Shown: positions 54,560-62,987 of the stretch, in pieces | Position numbering within the stretch: the stretch's first letter is position 1 | Layout: every line of letters starts with the position of its first letter | From: Sandaracinobacteroides sp041675905 | GTDB lineage: Bacteria; Pseudomonadota; Alphaproteobacteria; Sphingomonadales; Sphingomonadaceae | DNA length: 64,000 bases | Direction of reading: 5' to 3' | Assembly: GCA_041675905.1 (NCBI GenBank) | Contig: JBAYSX010000007.1 | Location: 1-64,000 of the forward strand | Notes under the pieces: model-generated | What the model was told of the DNA's origin: nothing | The model's input: only the letters and a program-made list of their open reading frames with translations | Databases searched by the model: none | Position numbers and translations under genes: made by a program

Positions 54560-55023
54560 TGGCCGCCCTTCTGCGCCACCAGCGCCTTCACCGTGCGCAA
54601 CAGCCTTGGGTCCATGCCTTCCGCCGTCATCAGCACATCGGGCGCCCAAAGTTCGAAATAATCGCCGCTGCCAAGGAACAGCGCCTGCTGTTTCAGTTCC
54701 CCCAGTTCGCGCAGAATCGGGGTGAGGATGATGCGACCATTATCATCATATTTCAGCACATCGGCCATGCCGAACAGGTTACGGGCGGTGGCGGCGCGCC
54801 CCGGTCCGAAATCCCCGGCGAATCGCTCGCGCAATTCCTGTTGCAACGCATCAAAACGGGTGACGTCATAACCAATCAGGCACGGCGCATGCTCGGCGGG
54901 CGCGAGCACGATGGACTTCTGCTGGCTTCGCGATTCGACGGTCTCCCGAATCGGGGCAGGCACGGACAATCGATGCTTGGCATCGATCCCGTTAACATAA
55001 GCCCCTGAGAAGTGACCGCGAAT
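54556..55023 (-). CDS. mraZ: MraZ transcriptional regulator, probable ATT start
   Basis: MraZ is a small DNA-binding protein that represses the dcw cluster. The frame contains two SpoVT/AbrB-like repeats: HFSGAYVNGIDAKHRLSVP at the N-terminus and LKYDDNGRIILTP near residue 90. The first conserved motif lies before the only standard start (GTG 54969), so that start would cut it off. No in-frame ATG, GTG or TTG is seen upstream in the next 60 nt. ATT 55023 follows AGGGGA by 6 nt and gives 155 residues, a normal length. Confidence 0.88.
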   Translation of the reverse strand: MRGHFSGAYVNGIDAKHRLSVPAPIRETVESRSQQKSIVLAPAEHAPCLIGYDVTRFDALQQELRERFAGDFGPGRAATARNLFGMADVLKYDDNGRIILTPILRELGELKQQALFLGSGDYFELWAPDVLMTAEGMDPRLLRTVKALVAQKGGQ

Positions 55024-55121
55024 TGGATTTCCCCTGTGATGCCGGGATGAGCAGCGGACGCGCGCTCTTCAAGACGGGGAATGGAGGGTCTCGAAGAGTT
55101 GGCGCGCCGCATGCCAACCCC

Positions 55122-55130
55122 TGTGGAAAA
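55122..55130 (-). promoter_or_regulatory. DnaA-box-like site (TTTTCCACA)
   Basis: The minus strand reads TTTTCCACA, one base from the TTATCCACA DnaA consensus, just downstream of the possible mraZ -10 and 100 bp before the ATT start. It is one of three such sites in this leader. Confidence 0.35.
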
Positions 55131-55139
55131 GGGATACCA

Positions 55140-55175
55140 TGGGATTTGATGGGCAAGCAATGGAGATTTATGGTC
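55140..55175. promoter_or_regulatory. Candidate MraZ operator repeats upstream of mraZ
   Basis: On the plus strand TGGGA (55140), TGGGC (55150), TGGAG (55161) and TGGTC (55171) recur at 10, 11 and 10 bp. Known MraZ operators are TGGGN direct repeats separated by about 5 nt. A possible minus-strand promoter (-35 TTGCTT at 55160-55155 and -10 GTATCC at 55137-55132, 17-bp spacing) overlaps the first two repeats. Another TGGGA lies at 55203. Confidence 0.6.
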
Positions 55176-55257
55176 AAACCGGGGGTAATCGTGGCAAGCC
55201 CATGGGAATGATCGGGTTTTTAAAACGCATGGCCGGACACTCCACCGGCGTCGGGCC

Positions 55258-55278
55258 TGTGGATAAGTTTATGGATAA
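55258..55278 (-). promoter_or_regulatory. Pair of DnaA boxes upstream of mraZ
   Basis: Minus strand: a perfect TTATCCACA (55258-55266) and TTATCCATA (55270-55278) in direct orientation with a 12-bp period. They lie about 80 bp upstream of the MraZ repeats. The 318 bp between mraZ and purN hold only these sites, the repeats and the purN terminator. Function as DnaA sites is inferred from sequence only. Confidence 0.5.
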
Positions 55279-55306
55279 GACTGGAGAAAGCTGTTCAAAC
55301 CGGGCG

Positions 55307-55336
55307 CGGGGCCGGGGATAAATCCCCCTGGCCCCG
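55307..55336 (-). terminator. Stem-loop after purN
   Basis: On the minus strand CGGGGCC ... GGCCCCG encloses an inner GGGGA ... TCCCC stem with an unpaired A, 5 bp after the purN stop. A terminator of the purM-purN transcript that separates it from the mraZ promoter is likely. No T tract follows. Confidence 0.55.
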
Positions 55337-55341
55337 ACAGT

Positions 55342-55938
55342 TCAGGCGGGCCCCGCCAGGCAGGGTTGCCGGCAAAATTCAGCCAGCACGCGGGGATAGA
55401 GGAGATGCTCTTCGGCCCGCACCCGATCCTCAAGGCTCTCCGGCGTATCGTCCGGCAAGATCGCCACGGAGGTCTGGCCAAGCGGCGGGCCGCCATCCAG
55501 TTCGGCGGTCACGATATGGACGGTGCAGCCGCCATGGCTGTCACCGGCCGCAAGCGCCCGCGCATGGGTATTCAGCCCCTGATATTTCGGCAGCAGCGAA
55601 GGATGGATGTTGAGGATGCGCCCCTCGTGACGGGCGATGAAACCCGGCGTCAGGATACGCATGAAGCCGGCCAGCACGATCAGATCCACCTGATGCGCCT
55701 GCAACACCTCGTCCATCGCCGTCTCGAACGCTTCGCGCCCGCCATAGTCGCGATGCGGCACAGTCGCCGTCGGGATGCCGCGTGCCGCGGCAGCGGCGAG
55801 ACCGGGGGCGTCCGGGACGTTCGACAGCACGAGCACGATCTCCGCCGGATAGTCCGGATCTTTTGCTGCATCTGCGAGGGCCAGCATGTTCGACCCACGG
55901 CCCGAGATGAGGACGGCGACCCTGCGCCTATTGGTCAT
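55342..55938 (-). CDS. purN: Phosphoribosylglycinamide formyltransferase
   Basis: The 198-residue enzyme transfers a formyl group from 10-formyl-THF to GAR, the third step of purine synthesis. VLISGRGSNMLALADA is the phosphate loop; IVLAGFMRILTPGF, GRILNIHPSLLPKYQGLNTH and DGGPPLGQTSV contain the catalytic Asn, His and Asp. Its start overlaps the purM end by 11 nt. Confidence 0.96.
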   Translation of the reverse strand: MTNRRRVAVLISGRGSNMLALADAAKDPDYPAEIVLVLSNVPDAPGLAAAAARGIPTATVPHRDYGGREAFETAMDEVLQAHQVDLIVLAGFMRILTPGFIARHEGRILNIHPSLLPKYQGLNTHARALAAGDSHGGCTVHIVTAELDGGPPLGQTSVAILPDDTPESLEDRVRAEEHLLYPRVLAEFCRQPCLAGPA

Positions 55939-57025
55939 GCGATGCTGTCCAGGCAGTATCCTGACCCCAAAGCGGTGTGGCGGCGCGAATGGTGACGCCG
56001 CGCTGGCCCACCTTCACCGCGCCGACGCGATACACGGTTTCGCCGGCGTCGGTCAGCGTTCCTGTCACTTCGCCCACCCGATCAGGCGAGACCACCAGCA
56101 CCATGCCAAGGCCGCAGTTGAAGGTGCGCGCCAGTTCCGCCGCTTCCATGCGCCCGCGTTCCTGCAGCCAGCCGAACAGCGGCGGCAGCGCCCATTGCCC
56201 GGCGTCCAGCTCGGCCCGCAGCCCCTGCGGCAATACGCGCGGAATATTTTCCAGCAAACCGCCGCCGGTGATATGCGCGAGCGCTTGCACCGCGCCCGAG
56301 CGGATTATCGGCAGCACGGATTTTACATACAATCGAGTCGGGGCGAGCAGCGCCGTCGCCAGCGATACGCCGGGTGCAAAAGGCGCATCCACCGCCAGAT
56401 CGAGGCCCGCGACCAGCCGGCGCAGCAGCGAATAGCCGTTCGAATGCGCGCCCGAAGACGCGAGACCCAGCAAGATATCGCCCGCCGCCACGCGGTCGCC
56501 GGTCAATGCCTCGCGACGCTCAACGGCGCCCACGGCGAAGCCCGCGAGATCATAATCGCCCTTGCCATACATGCCCGGCATTTCCGCCGTCTCGCCGCCA
56601 ATCAGCGCGCAGCCAGCGGCCGTGCAGGCGCGGGCGATGCCAGCCACCACTGCCGCCGCGACCTCGGGATCAAGCTGGCCAGTCGCAAAATAATCGAGGA
56701 AAAACAGTGGCTCGGCACCCTGTACGATCAGATCGTTGACACACATCGCCACCAGATCCTGACCCACCGTGCCATGCTGGCCGGTGTCGATGGCGAGGCG
56801 CAATTTGGTGCCGACGCCATCCGTCGCGGCGACGAGCAGCGGATCATGATAACCGGCGGCCTTCGGATCGAAGAAGCCGCCGAAGCCGCCGATTTCGGCG
56901 TCCGCACCGGGGCGGCGCGTCGCGCGGACCAGCGGCGCGATGGCGTTTACAAGGGCATTGCCTGCGGCGATGGAAACGCCGGCATCGGCGTAGGTGGCGG
57001 GTTTGTCAGGATGTTCGGTGGACAT
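55928..57025 (-). CDS. purM: Phosphoribosylformylglycinamidine cyclo-ligase
   Basis: The 365-residue enzyme makes AIR from FGAM with ATP. Family marks are YADAGVSIAAGNALV, ATDGVGTKLRLAID, VNDLIVQGAEPLFFLDY, IGGETAEMPGMY and LAHITGGGLLENIPR. ATG 57025 is the start; the frame upstream lacks homology. It is divergent from the DUF2066-like gene and precedes purN. Confidence 0.96.
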   Translation of the reverse strand: MSTEHPDKPATYADAGVSIAAGNALVNAIAPLVRATRRPGADAEIGGFGGFFDPKAAGYHDPLLVAATDGVGTKLRLAIDTGQHGTVGQDLVAMCVNDLIVQGAEPLFFLDYFATGQLDPEVAAAVVAGIARACTAAGCALIGGETAEMPGMYGKGDYDLAGFAVGAVERREALTGDRVAAGDILLGLASSGAHSNGYSLLRRLVAGLDLAVDAPFAPGVSLATALLAPTRLYVKSVLPIIRSGAVQALAHITGGGLLENIPRVLPQGLRAELDAGQWALPPLFGWLQERGRMEAAELARTFNCGLGMVLVVSPDRVGEVTGTLTDAGETVYRVGAVKVGQRGVTIRAATPLWGQDTAWTASHDQ

Positions 57026-57088
57026 GATCGAAGCCGATAGCGGCTTGCCACTTGGAATCCCATACGCCTTGCGCCAGAAGACGGGCAG

Positions 57089-58402
57089 ATGTTGCGATTT
57101 CATCACCCCCTGCTGTGCGCCCTGCTTTGCGCCGCCCTCACCGTCCCTGCCGTACCGGCGGCGGCGCAAACGTCCGATGCTGCTGCACCCACGGCGCTCT
57201 CCGGCGGCGGCGGCGGACTGGTTGTGGGTGGCGTGAACGTGGATGTGCCCGGCAAATCCGCCATCGACGCCCGTAATAACGGCTGGCGCGAAGCCCAGCG
57301 CCTCGCCTGGCCGATGCTATGGGCGCGGATGTCCGGGCAGGAAGCGGGCAGCGCGCCGAAACTGCCGGACAGCGCGCTCGATTCGATGGTATCCGCTATC
57401 GAGATCGAGCACGAAGAAGCCGGGCCGTCCCGCTATGTCGCGAATCTGGCTGTCATCTTCGACCGTGAGCGGGCAGCCCGTTACCTGGGTCGTTATGCGG
57501 CGCTTTCCACGTCGCCGCCGCTGCTGTTACTGCCGGTTTTGCAGGATGCCGGCGTCCGCATGGCGCATGAGCCGCATAGCCCGTGGTTACAGGCCTGGGC
57601 GCGGCTGCGGCCGGGCGAATCGCCCATCGACTATATCCGTATCCAGCCGGCGACCGCCGATGTGTTTCTGCTGTCGGCATGGCAGGCGGAGCGGCGACAT
57701 CTGAATATCTGGCGCGCCATCGTCGAACGTTACCAGGTGGCAGATATCCTGATACCGGAATTGATTCTGGACCGCAGCTGGTCTGGCGGGCCGCTGAATG
57801 CGCAACTGATCCTGTATTTCGGGCCCACGCGAAAAGAAGTCGGGCGGGTGCGCCTGCACAATGCCTCTGGCAACGTGGCGGCATTGATGGATGAGGCCGT
57901 GCGTCAGGCCGATCGGGCCTATATCGAGGCGCTGCGCTCCGGACATCTGCTGCCCGATCCGGAACTGGCGGAACCGCCGGTACAACTGGTGCAGGCCGAT
58001 ACCGGCCCCGCCATTGGCCGGGAAGCGACGCAAGCCGGGCTTTACAGCATGCGTCTGCGTGTGCTCACGCCCGATGATGCGGCGCTGACCCGCACCATGC
58101 GCCAGTTGCAAGCGCTGCCGGTGGTATCGGCGGTGCGCACGGTCTCTTACGCACCGGGGGGCGAATCGGTGATCGAACTTTCCGCCAGTGCTGATCTGGC
58201 CGTGTTGCGTTATCATCTCGATACGCAAGGTTTAAGGATCGAGGGGGACCGCCTGCGCCCGCGCCGTACCGATGAAACGCCGCTGCCCGCGCCGATCATG
58301 TCGGACGAGGTGACCGCCGGGACTGCGCCGGGGCCCGCCGCCGCCGCGCCGCCATCGGCGGCCACGCCGGAAACGCCGCCCCCCGCCACACCCGGCCCCT
58401 GA
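57089..58402 (+). CDS. Periplasmic protein, DUF2066-like
   Basis: The 437-residue protein has a signal peptide (LLCALLCAALTVPAVPAAAQ). It then shows a DUF2066-like pattern: VNVDVPGKSAIDARNNGWRE and LAWPMLWARMSG. A later region includes YSMRLRVLTPDDAALTRTM, which looks like a ferredoxin-like fold. A Pro/Ala-rich C-terminus ends it. In alphaproteobacteria this gene often sits between purM and hda. Function is unknown. Confidence 0.65.
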   Translation: MLRFHHPLLCALLCAALTVPAVPAAAQTSDAAAPTALSGGGGGLVVGGVNVDVPGKSAIDARNNGWREAQRLAWPMLWARMSGQEAGSAPKLPDSALDSMVSAIEIEHEEAGPSRYVANLAVIFDRERAARYLGRYAALSTSPPLLLLPVLQDAGVRMAHEPHSPWLQAWARLRPGESPIDYIRIQPATADVFLLSAWQAERRHLNIWRAIVERYQVADILIPELILDRSWSGGPLNAQLILYFGPTRKEVGRVRLHNASGNVAALMDEAVRQADRAYIEALRSGHLLPDPELAEPPVQLVQADTGPAIGREATQAGLYSMRLRVLTPDDAALTRTMRQLQALPVVSAVRTVSYAPGGESVIELSASADLAVLRYHLDTQGLRIEGDRLRPRRTDETPLPAPIMSDEVTAGTAPGPAAAAPPSAATPETPPPATPGP

Positions 58403-58405
58403 TTC

Positions 58406-59014
58406 GTGGCGGCGGACGAAATCCAGCTGCCGCTGCCGCTGCGGTGGAAGGCAGCGCAGGGTCAGAAGGATTTCTTTGTATCGACGGCCAACGTCGATGC
58501 CGTCCGCTATCTGGATAGCTGGGCGGCCTGGCCGCTGCCGGTCGCATTGTTGATTGGCCCGCCAGGTGCGGGCAAAAGCCATCTGGCAGCGATTTTTTCC
58601 AGGCGCGCCAATGCGCGGCTGATCGACGACGCCGACCGCGTTTTGCAGGAAGAGGAATTGTTCCACGCATGGAACGATGCGGTGGAGAGCCGCCGGCCGC
58701 TGTTGCTGACGGCGCGCTCGGCGCCGGGAGACTGGAATCTGCTGTTGCCCGATCTGCTGTCCCGCCTCGCCGCCACGCCGCAGGCGCGGATCGGCGCGCC
58801 GGACGATGCACTGCTGGCCGCCGTGTTCGATAAACTATGGCGCGACCGCGGAATTACCGTTCCGCCCGACGTGCGCCGCTATGTGCTGACCCGCATCGAG
58901 CGCAGTTTCGAAGCCGTTGGCAAGGCGGTGGAGCGCCTCGACCAGGCGGCGCTCGCCGGGCAGCGACCATTGTCCATCCCGCTCGCACGGGAGACGCTTG
59001 ACCCGGACGGCTGA
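58406..59014 (+). CDS. hda: DnaA-related regulator of replication, HdaA
   Basis: The 202-residue protein starts at GTG 58406, 3 bp after the previous stop. The N-terminal IQLPLPLRW is a beta-clamp-binding peptide. The Walker A is IGPPGAGKSHLAAIF, with LIDDADRV as Walker B, and FDKLWRDRGITVPPDVRRYVL fits the DnaA-like lid. HdaA with the clamp stimulates DnaA ATP hydrolysis and stops over-initiation. ppk follows. Confidence 0.9.
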   Translation: MAADEIQLPLPLRWKAAQGQKDFFVSTANVDAVRYLDSWAAWPLPVALLIGPPGAGKSHLAAIFSRRANARLIDDADRVLQEEELFHAWNDAVESRRPLLLTARSAPGDWNLLLPDLLSRLAATPQARIGAPDDALLAAVFDKLWRDRGITVPPDVRRYVLTRIERSFEAVGKAVERLDQAALAGQRPLSIPLARETLDPDG

Positions 59015-59050
59015 TCGGTTTCATCTTCGAAAATCACTATAGGGCTGACC

Positions 59051-61246
59051 ATGCTTACGCTTTCGCACCGCACCAACGCCGACGCCGAACGCCCGCTGCT
59101 GATTCTCGGCGCCGAACGCTATCTCAATCGCGAGCTTAGCTGGCTCAGCTTCAATTCCCGGGTGCTGGAGGAAGCGGATAATGAAGCCCATCCCCTGCTG
59201 GAACGGCTGCGCTTCCTGTCGATTTCCGGCAGCAATCTCGATGAGTTCATCATGGTGCGGGTGGCGGGTCTGCGCGGCCAGGTGACGGAAGGGATCGAGA
59301 CGCCTTCCCCCGAAGGCGCGACGCCGGCGCAACAACTCACCGCAATTTCCACGGCTGTCGATGCGTTGATGGAACGCCAGCAGCAGTGTTTTATCACATT
59401 ACGCAAATTACTGCGCGAGGCTGATTTCACGATCCTGCAGGAAAACGAAATCACGCTGGATGAGCAGGTCTGGCTGCGCGAACAGTTTCTCGACAATTTC
59501 TTCCCGGTATTAACACCGCAGGCTATCGACCCTGCCCATCCATTTCCTTTCATTCCCAACAAGGGCTTCACCCTGTTATTCGAGATGCGGCGGCAAAGCG
59601 GCGGCGAGTTGCTGAACGCCCTGTTGATGCTGCCGCCAATGCTGCCGCGTTTCGTCCGCCTGCCGGGTGAAAGCGTCCGGGTACTTGCCATTGAAAAGGC
59701 GCTGCGTCTGCAATTTCCGCTGCTGTTTCCCGGTTTCGACCTGCTGGGCCAGGGCTCGGTACGGATCATCCGCGACAGCGATATCGAGGTGGAAGAAGAA
59801 GCCGAGGACCTCGTCCGCTACTATAAAACCGCGATCAAGCGGCGGCGGCGCGGCGAAGTTATCAGTCTGGAGATCGAAGCCGAAACGCCACCGGCGCTGA
59901 AGGAAATGGTCCGGCGTTCGCTGCTGGTCAGCGATCAGGAAGTGAATGAAGTCGAAGGCATATTGGGCATTTCCGATCTGCAGCAACTGGTGGACGAAGA
60001 CCGGCCCGACCTGAAATTCGCGCCGTTTACGCCGCGCTTTCCCGAGCGCATCCGCGAGCATGGCGGCGATTGTTTCGCGGCCATTCGCGCCAAGGACATC
60101 GTCGTCCACCACCCGTATGAAAGTTTCGATGTGGTGCTGGCGTTCCTGCGCCAGGCCGCCGCCGATCCCGATGTCATCGCGATCAAGCAGACGCTGTATC
60201 GTACCGGCAAGAACAGCCCCATCGTCCGGGCGCTGATCGACGCCGCCGAAGCCGGAAAATCGGTGACGGCCATCGTCGAACTGAAAGCCCGTTTCGACGA
60301 GGAGCAAAATCTGACCTGGGCTGCCGAACTGGAACGCGCCGGCGTTCAGGTAGTCTACGGCTTTATCGAATGGAAAACCCACGCGAAAATGTCGATGGTG
60401 GTACGCCGCGAAGGCCCGTCTATTGCCACCTATATGCATTTCGGCACCGGCAATTATCACCCGACGACCGCCAAAATCTATACGGACCTCAGCTTTTTCA
60501 CCGCCGACCCGCGCCTTGCCCGCGATGCGGCACAGATTTTCAATTACATCACCGGCTATGTCGAGCCGCCGAATCTTGAACTGATTGCCATGTCGCCCAT
60601 CTCCCTGCGTTCGACGCTGATGGCCGGCATCGATGGGGAAATCGCCCATGTCCGCGACGGGCGGCCAGGGGCTGTCTGGGCGAAGATGAACAGCCTGGTC
60701 GATCCGATCATCATTGAAAAACTCTACGAAGCCAGCACCGCCGGAGTCGAAATCGATCTGATCGTACGCGGCATCTGCTGTCTTCGCCCCGGTGTTCCCG
60801 GCTTATCGGAAAATATCCGCGTTCGCTCCATCATCGGGCGTTTTCTGGAGCATAGCCGCATCGCCGCATTTGGCGACGGCCATCCGATGCCCAGTCGCCA
60901 TGCTGACGTCTATATCAGCTCCGCCGACTGGATGCCGCGCAACTTCGACCGCCGCGTCGAGACACTGATCGCCATCCGCAACCCGACGGTGCATGCGCAA
61001 ATTCTCGACCAGGTGATGCTCGCCAACCTGAAAGATACCGAGCAAAGCTGGGAGATGCTGCCGGACGGCAGCTATCGCCGCCTTGATCCCGGGCCCGAGC
61101 CATTCAACCTTCACCGCTATTTCATGACCAACCCGTCGCTGTCCGGGCGTGGCCAGGCGCTCCGGCGGGTGGGCGGCGGGCCGCGGGTGTTGAAGACCGT
61201 CGAGGACGAAGAAGCAGAAGACATGCCTCCGGCGGCCGGGGCCTGA
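59051..61246 (+). CDS. ppk: Polyphosphate kinase 1
   Basis: The 731-residue enzyme builds polyphosphate from ATP. The N-terminal domain has YLNRELSWLSFNSRVLEEA; VHHPYESFDVVLAFLRQAA begins the first catalytic half. The phosphorylated-His motif is YMHFGTGNYHPTTAKIYTD, and MPSRHADVYISSADWMPRNF is near the C-terminus. No ppx follows; an inverted repeat lies 17 bp after its stop. Confidence 0.96.
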   Translation: MLTLSHRTNADAERPLLILGAERYLNRELSWLSFNSRVLEEADNEAHPLLERLRFLSISGSNLDEFIMVRVAGLRGQVTEGIETPSPEGATPAQQLTAISTAVDALMERQQQCFITLRKLLREADFTILQENEITLDEQVWLREQFLDNFFPVLTPQAIDPAHPFPFIPNKGFTLLFEMRRQSGGELLNALLMLPPMLPRFVRLPGESVRVLAIEKALRLQFPLLFPGFDLLGQGSVRIIRDSDIEVEEEAEDLVRYYKTAIKRRRRGEVISLEIEAETPPALKEMVRRSLLVSDQEVNEVEGILGISDLQQLVDEDRPDLKFAPFTPRFPERIREHGGDCFAAIRAKDIVVHHPYESFDVVLAFLRQAAADPDVIAIKQTLYRTGKNSPIVRALIDAAEAGKSVTAIVELKARFDEEQNLTWAAELERAGVQVVYGFIEWKTHAKMSMVVRREGPSIATYMHFGTGNYHPTTAKIYTDLSFFTADPRLARDAAQIFNYITGYVEPPNLELIAMSPISLRSTLMAGIDGEIAHVRDGRPGAVWAKMNSLVDPIIIEKLYEASTAGVEIDLIVRGICCLRPGVPGLSENIRVRSIIGRFLEHSRIAAFGDGHPMPSRHADVYISSADWMPRNFDRRVETLIAIRNPTVHAQILDQVMLANLKDTEQSWEMLPDGSYRRLDPGPEPFNLHRYFMTNPSLSGRGQALRRVGGGPRVLKTVEDEEAEDMPPAAGA

Positions 61247-61263
61247 GGGCGTTCGTTCGCTGG

Positions 61264-61345
61264 CTGTTCCATGTCGCTCCCCCTCCCAACCACCCGCAGG
61301 ATATGACCATATCGGGTGGTTGGGAGGGGAAGCGGGATGGAACAG
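61264..61345. repeat. 82-nt near-perfect inverted repeat
   Basis: Two 33-nt arms (61264-61296 and 61313-61345) match with three mismatches and enclose a 16-nt centre that has its own small inverted repeat ATATG/CATAT. It sits between the convergent ppk and outer-membrane protein genes. No T tract follows. It could be a bidirectional terminator or a small transposable (MITE-like) remnant. Confidence 0.75.
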
Positions 61346-61363
61346 GCTTGCTTCATCAAAAAA

Positions 61364-62401
61364 TCAGAATGCTTTACTGACGTTTACCAACAGGCTTTCG
61401 GTTTTCCCGATCTGCACACCGTTCACATGCTCATAAACCGGGCGGACATATTCCAGCCCGAGACGAAAGCCATGCAACGCGCCGCCGGTAGCAACGAAAT
61501 TCACGCCCGCACCCAGATCGAGGCGGCGACCACCATAATTGGCCTGAAAGTCGGGCGGCGAATTATGCAGGTGTGGGCCGTTGTAATGGCCCTTGATGCC
61601 CCCTTCATCCGTATAAGCCGCACGCGCCGACAGGGATACAGCGTCCGACAGGCGGCCACTCAGCCAGCCGGTGGTGGTGAACCGATCGCCGAGGCGATAA
61701 CCGCTGGAATTACGATTTTCGGCACGGAACAAATAGCTGGCCTGCGCGCCCCAGCCAAGAATTCCGGCGTTGCCGGTAGCGGTAAGTCCCGTCAGCAGAT
61801 CCCAGGTGCCGGATCCCATCTGCATCATGTAATGCTGGAAATTTCCGTTGGCGTCGCGCTTTTTTACGCTGCCCGTGGGCACATGCACACCCAGCGTCGT
61901 ATGCAAACGAAATGCCGGATCGCGGGTCAGCGAGATCAGCGCCGAGACTTCTGTATCACCAAAGCCATCAACGCTGTGATCGTGAATCTGGCCGGGCATC
62001 ATCATATGACCGCTACCGTGACCGCCGTGCGCATCGCCCGGCAGACCAACCATCTTCATGTCCATTTTCATATAATGCGGCATGACCATGAGCGTCACCC
62101 GATCGGACGGCGCCCACATCAGGTCAAGCATCGCCATATCCATCCGCATCGAATGTACGCCAACGCCATAACCGCGCGCGGCCACTTCGGCATCGGAAAT
62201 CTTGTCGGTGCCGGCTTTCATATCGCCGCCAAACCATTCGCGTGACAGGCGAAGGCCGATCATCACCTCGCCTGCGCCATGGACATGATCAGACATGACG
62301 CCGGCGGGCGCATGATCGTCGGCGCGTACGCCATGCGCCAGCGCGGGTGTGGAAAGCATGATGGGCAGCAGGGCGCACAATGCGCCGGAACGAATTCGCA
62401 T
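61364..62401 (-). CDS. Met/His-rich outer-membrane transporter-like protein
   Basis: ATG 62401 (AGGGA upstream) gives 345 residues with a signal peptide (MRIRSGALCALLPIMLSTPA). The middle is rich in Met and His: MRMDMAMLDLMW, HYMKMDMKMVG, HGGHGSGHMMM. The rest predicts a beta-rich barrel, ending in aromatic Phe. The composition fits copper or other soft-metal binding. It forms a pair with the DUF2946-like gene upstream. Specific transport is not shown. Confidence 0.72.
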   Translation of the reverse strand: MRIRSGALCALLPIMLSTPALAHGVRADDHAPAGVMSDHVHGAGEVMIGLRLSREWFGGDMKAGTDKISDAEVAARGYGVGVHSMRMDMAMLDLMWAPSDRVTLMVMPHYMKMDMKMVGLPGDAHGGHGSGHMMMPGQIHDHSVDGFGDTEVSALISLTRDPAFRLHTTLGVHVPTGSVKKRDANGNFQHYMMQMGSGTWDLLTGLTATGNAGILGWGAQASYLFRAENRNSSGYRLGDRFTTTGWLSGRLSDAVSLSARAAYTDEGGIKGHYNGPHLHNSPPDFQANYGGRRLDLGAGVNFVATGGALHGFRLGLEYVRPVYEHVNGVQIGKTESLLVNVSKAF

Positions 62402-62463
62402 GAATATAATCCCTGATCTGGCCAGCACGCTCAGGCAAGCGGCTGGCAATTAAAACAATCGGA

Positions 62464-62868
62464 TCAGGAAAAAGCCGGTGGTGCGTGGGATGGCGGTCGT
62501 AGCCAGATCAGACGCGGCGATACGGACGAAGTGTGGCGGCGGATACCGGCCAACAGGATAAAGACCAGGGCGAGCGCCAGCAGGATCGCATCCGCCCCAC
62601 CCGTCAACGGTGCGAGGAGGCTCCCGAAAGCGCAGGGCTGATCTACGGTCGGAGGCAGATCGGCGGAGCCGGCCGCATCACCGTCGCGCGGCATCGCTAT
62701 ATAAACCTGCTGCAAGCCCGCGTCGGTACACAGGACCACTGTAATACCGCCGTTGCCCGCAACCGGCATGAACCCCGCCGGCACCAGCAAGCGCAACAGC
62801 AAACCCGCAAGCAGCAGCGCCGCCACGGCAGAGGGGTAGCGGGCAATCATGCGGCGCAGCGGATACAT
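62464..62868 (-). CDS. DUF2946-like membrane protein
   Basis: The 134-residue protein has two hydrophobic stretches (AVAALLLAGLLLRLLVPAGF and ADAILLALALVFILLAGI), two Cys (VLCTDAG, DQPCAFG) and ends LRPPSHAPPAFS, which resembles the LRPPxxAPP tail of DUF2946. DUF2946 genes are often next to copper genes, which agrees with the Met/His-rich downstream partner. Activity unknown. Confidence 0.65.
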   Translation of the reverse strand: MYPLRRMIARYPSAVAALLLAGLLLRLLVPAGFMPVAGNGGITVVLCTDAGLQQVYIAMPRDGDAAGSADLPPTVDQPCAFGSLLAPLTGGADAILLALALVFILLAGIRRHTSSVSPRLIWLRPPSHAPPAFS

Positions 62869-62925
62869 GCACGCCGTTTCGCATCAGGCATTGCCCAATG
62901 CGACCGTTAAATTGTCGCAGCCACC

Positions 62926-62959
62926 AAAAGAAAAGGAGCCGGCGGATCGCTCCGCCGGC
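62926..62959 (-). terminator. Intrinsic terminator of groEL
   Basis: On the minus strand, 28 bp after the groEL stop, a 9-bp GC-rich stem GCCGGCGGA / TCCGCCGGC with a 4-nt loop is followed by TCCTTTTCTTTT. This is a classical Rho-independent terminator. Confidence 0.9.
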
Positions 62960-62987
62960 CCCCGGTTTCATGTGGTATGGGGCGGGA

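Noticed and set aside
55024..55341. Possible chromosomal replication origin
   Set aside because: DnaA boxes are few, no long AT-rich unwinding region is seen, and neighbouring genes (purN, dcw) are not typical of an origin; a regulatory role is more likely.
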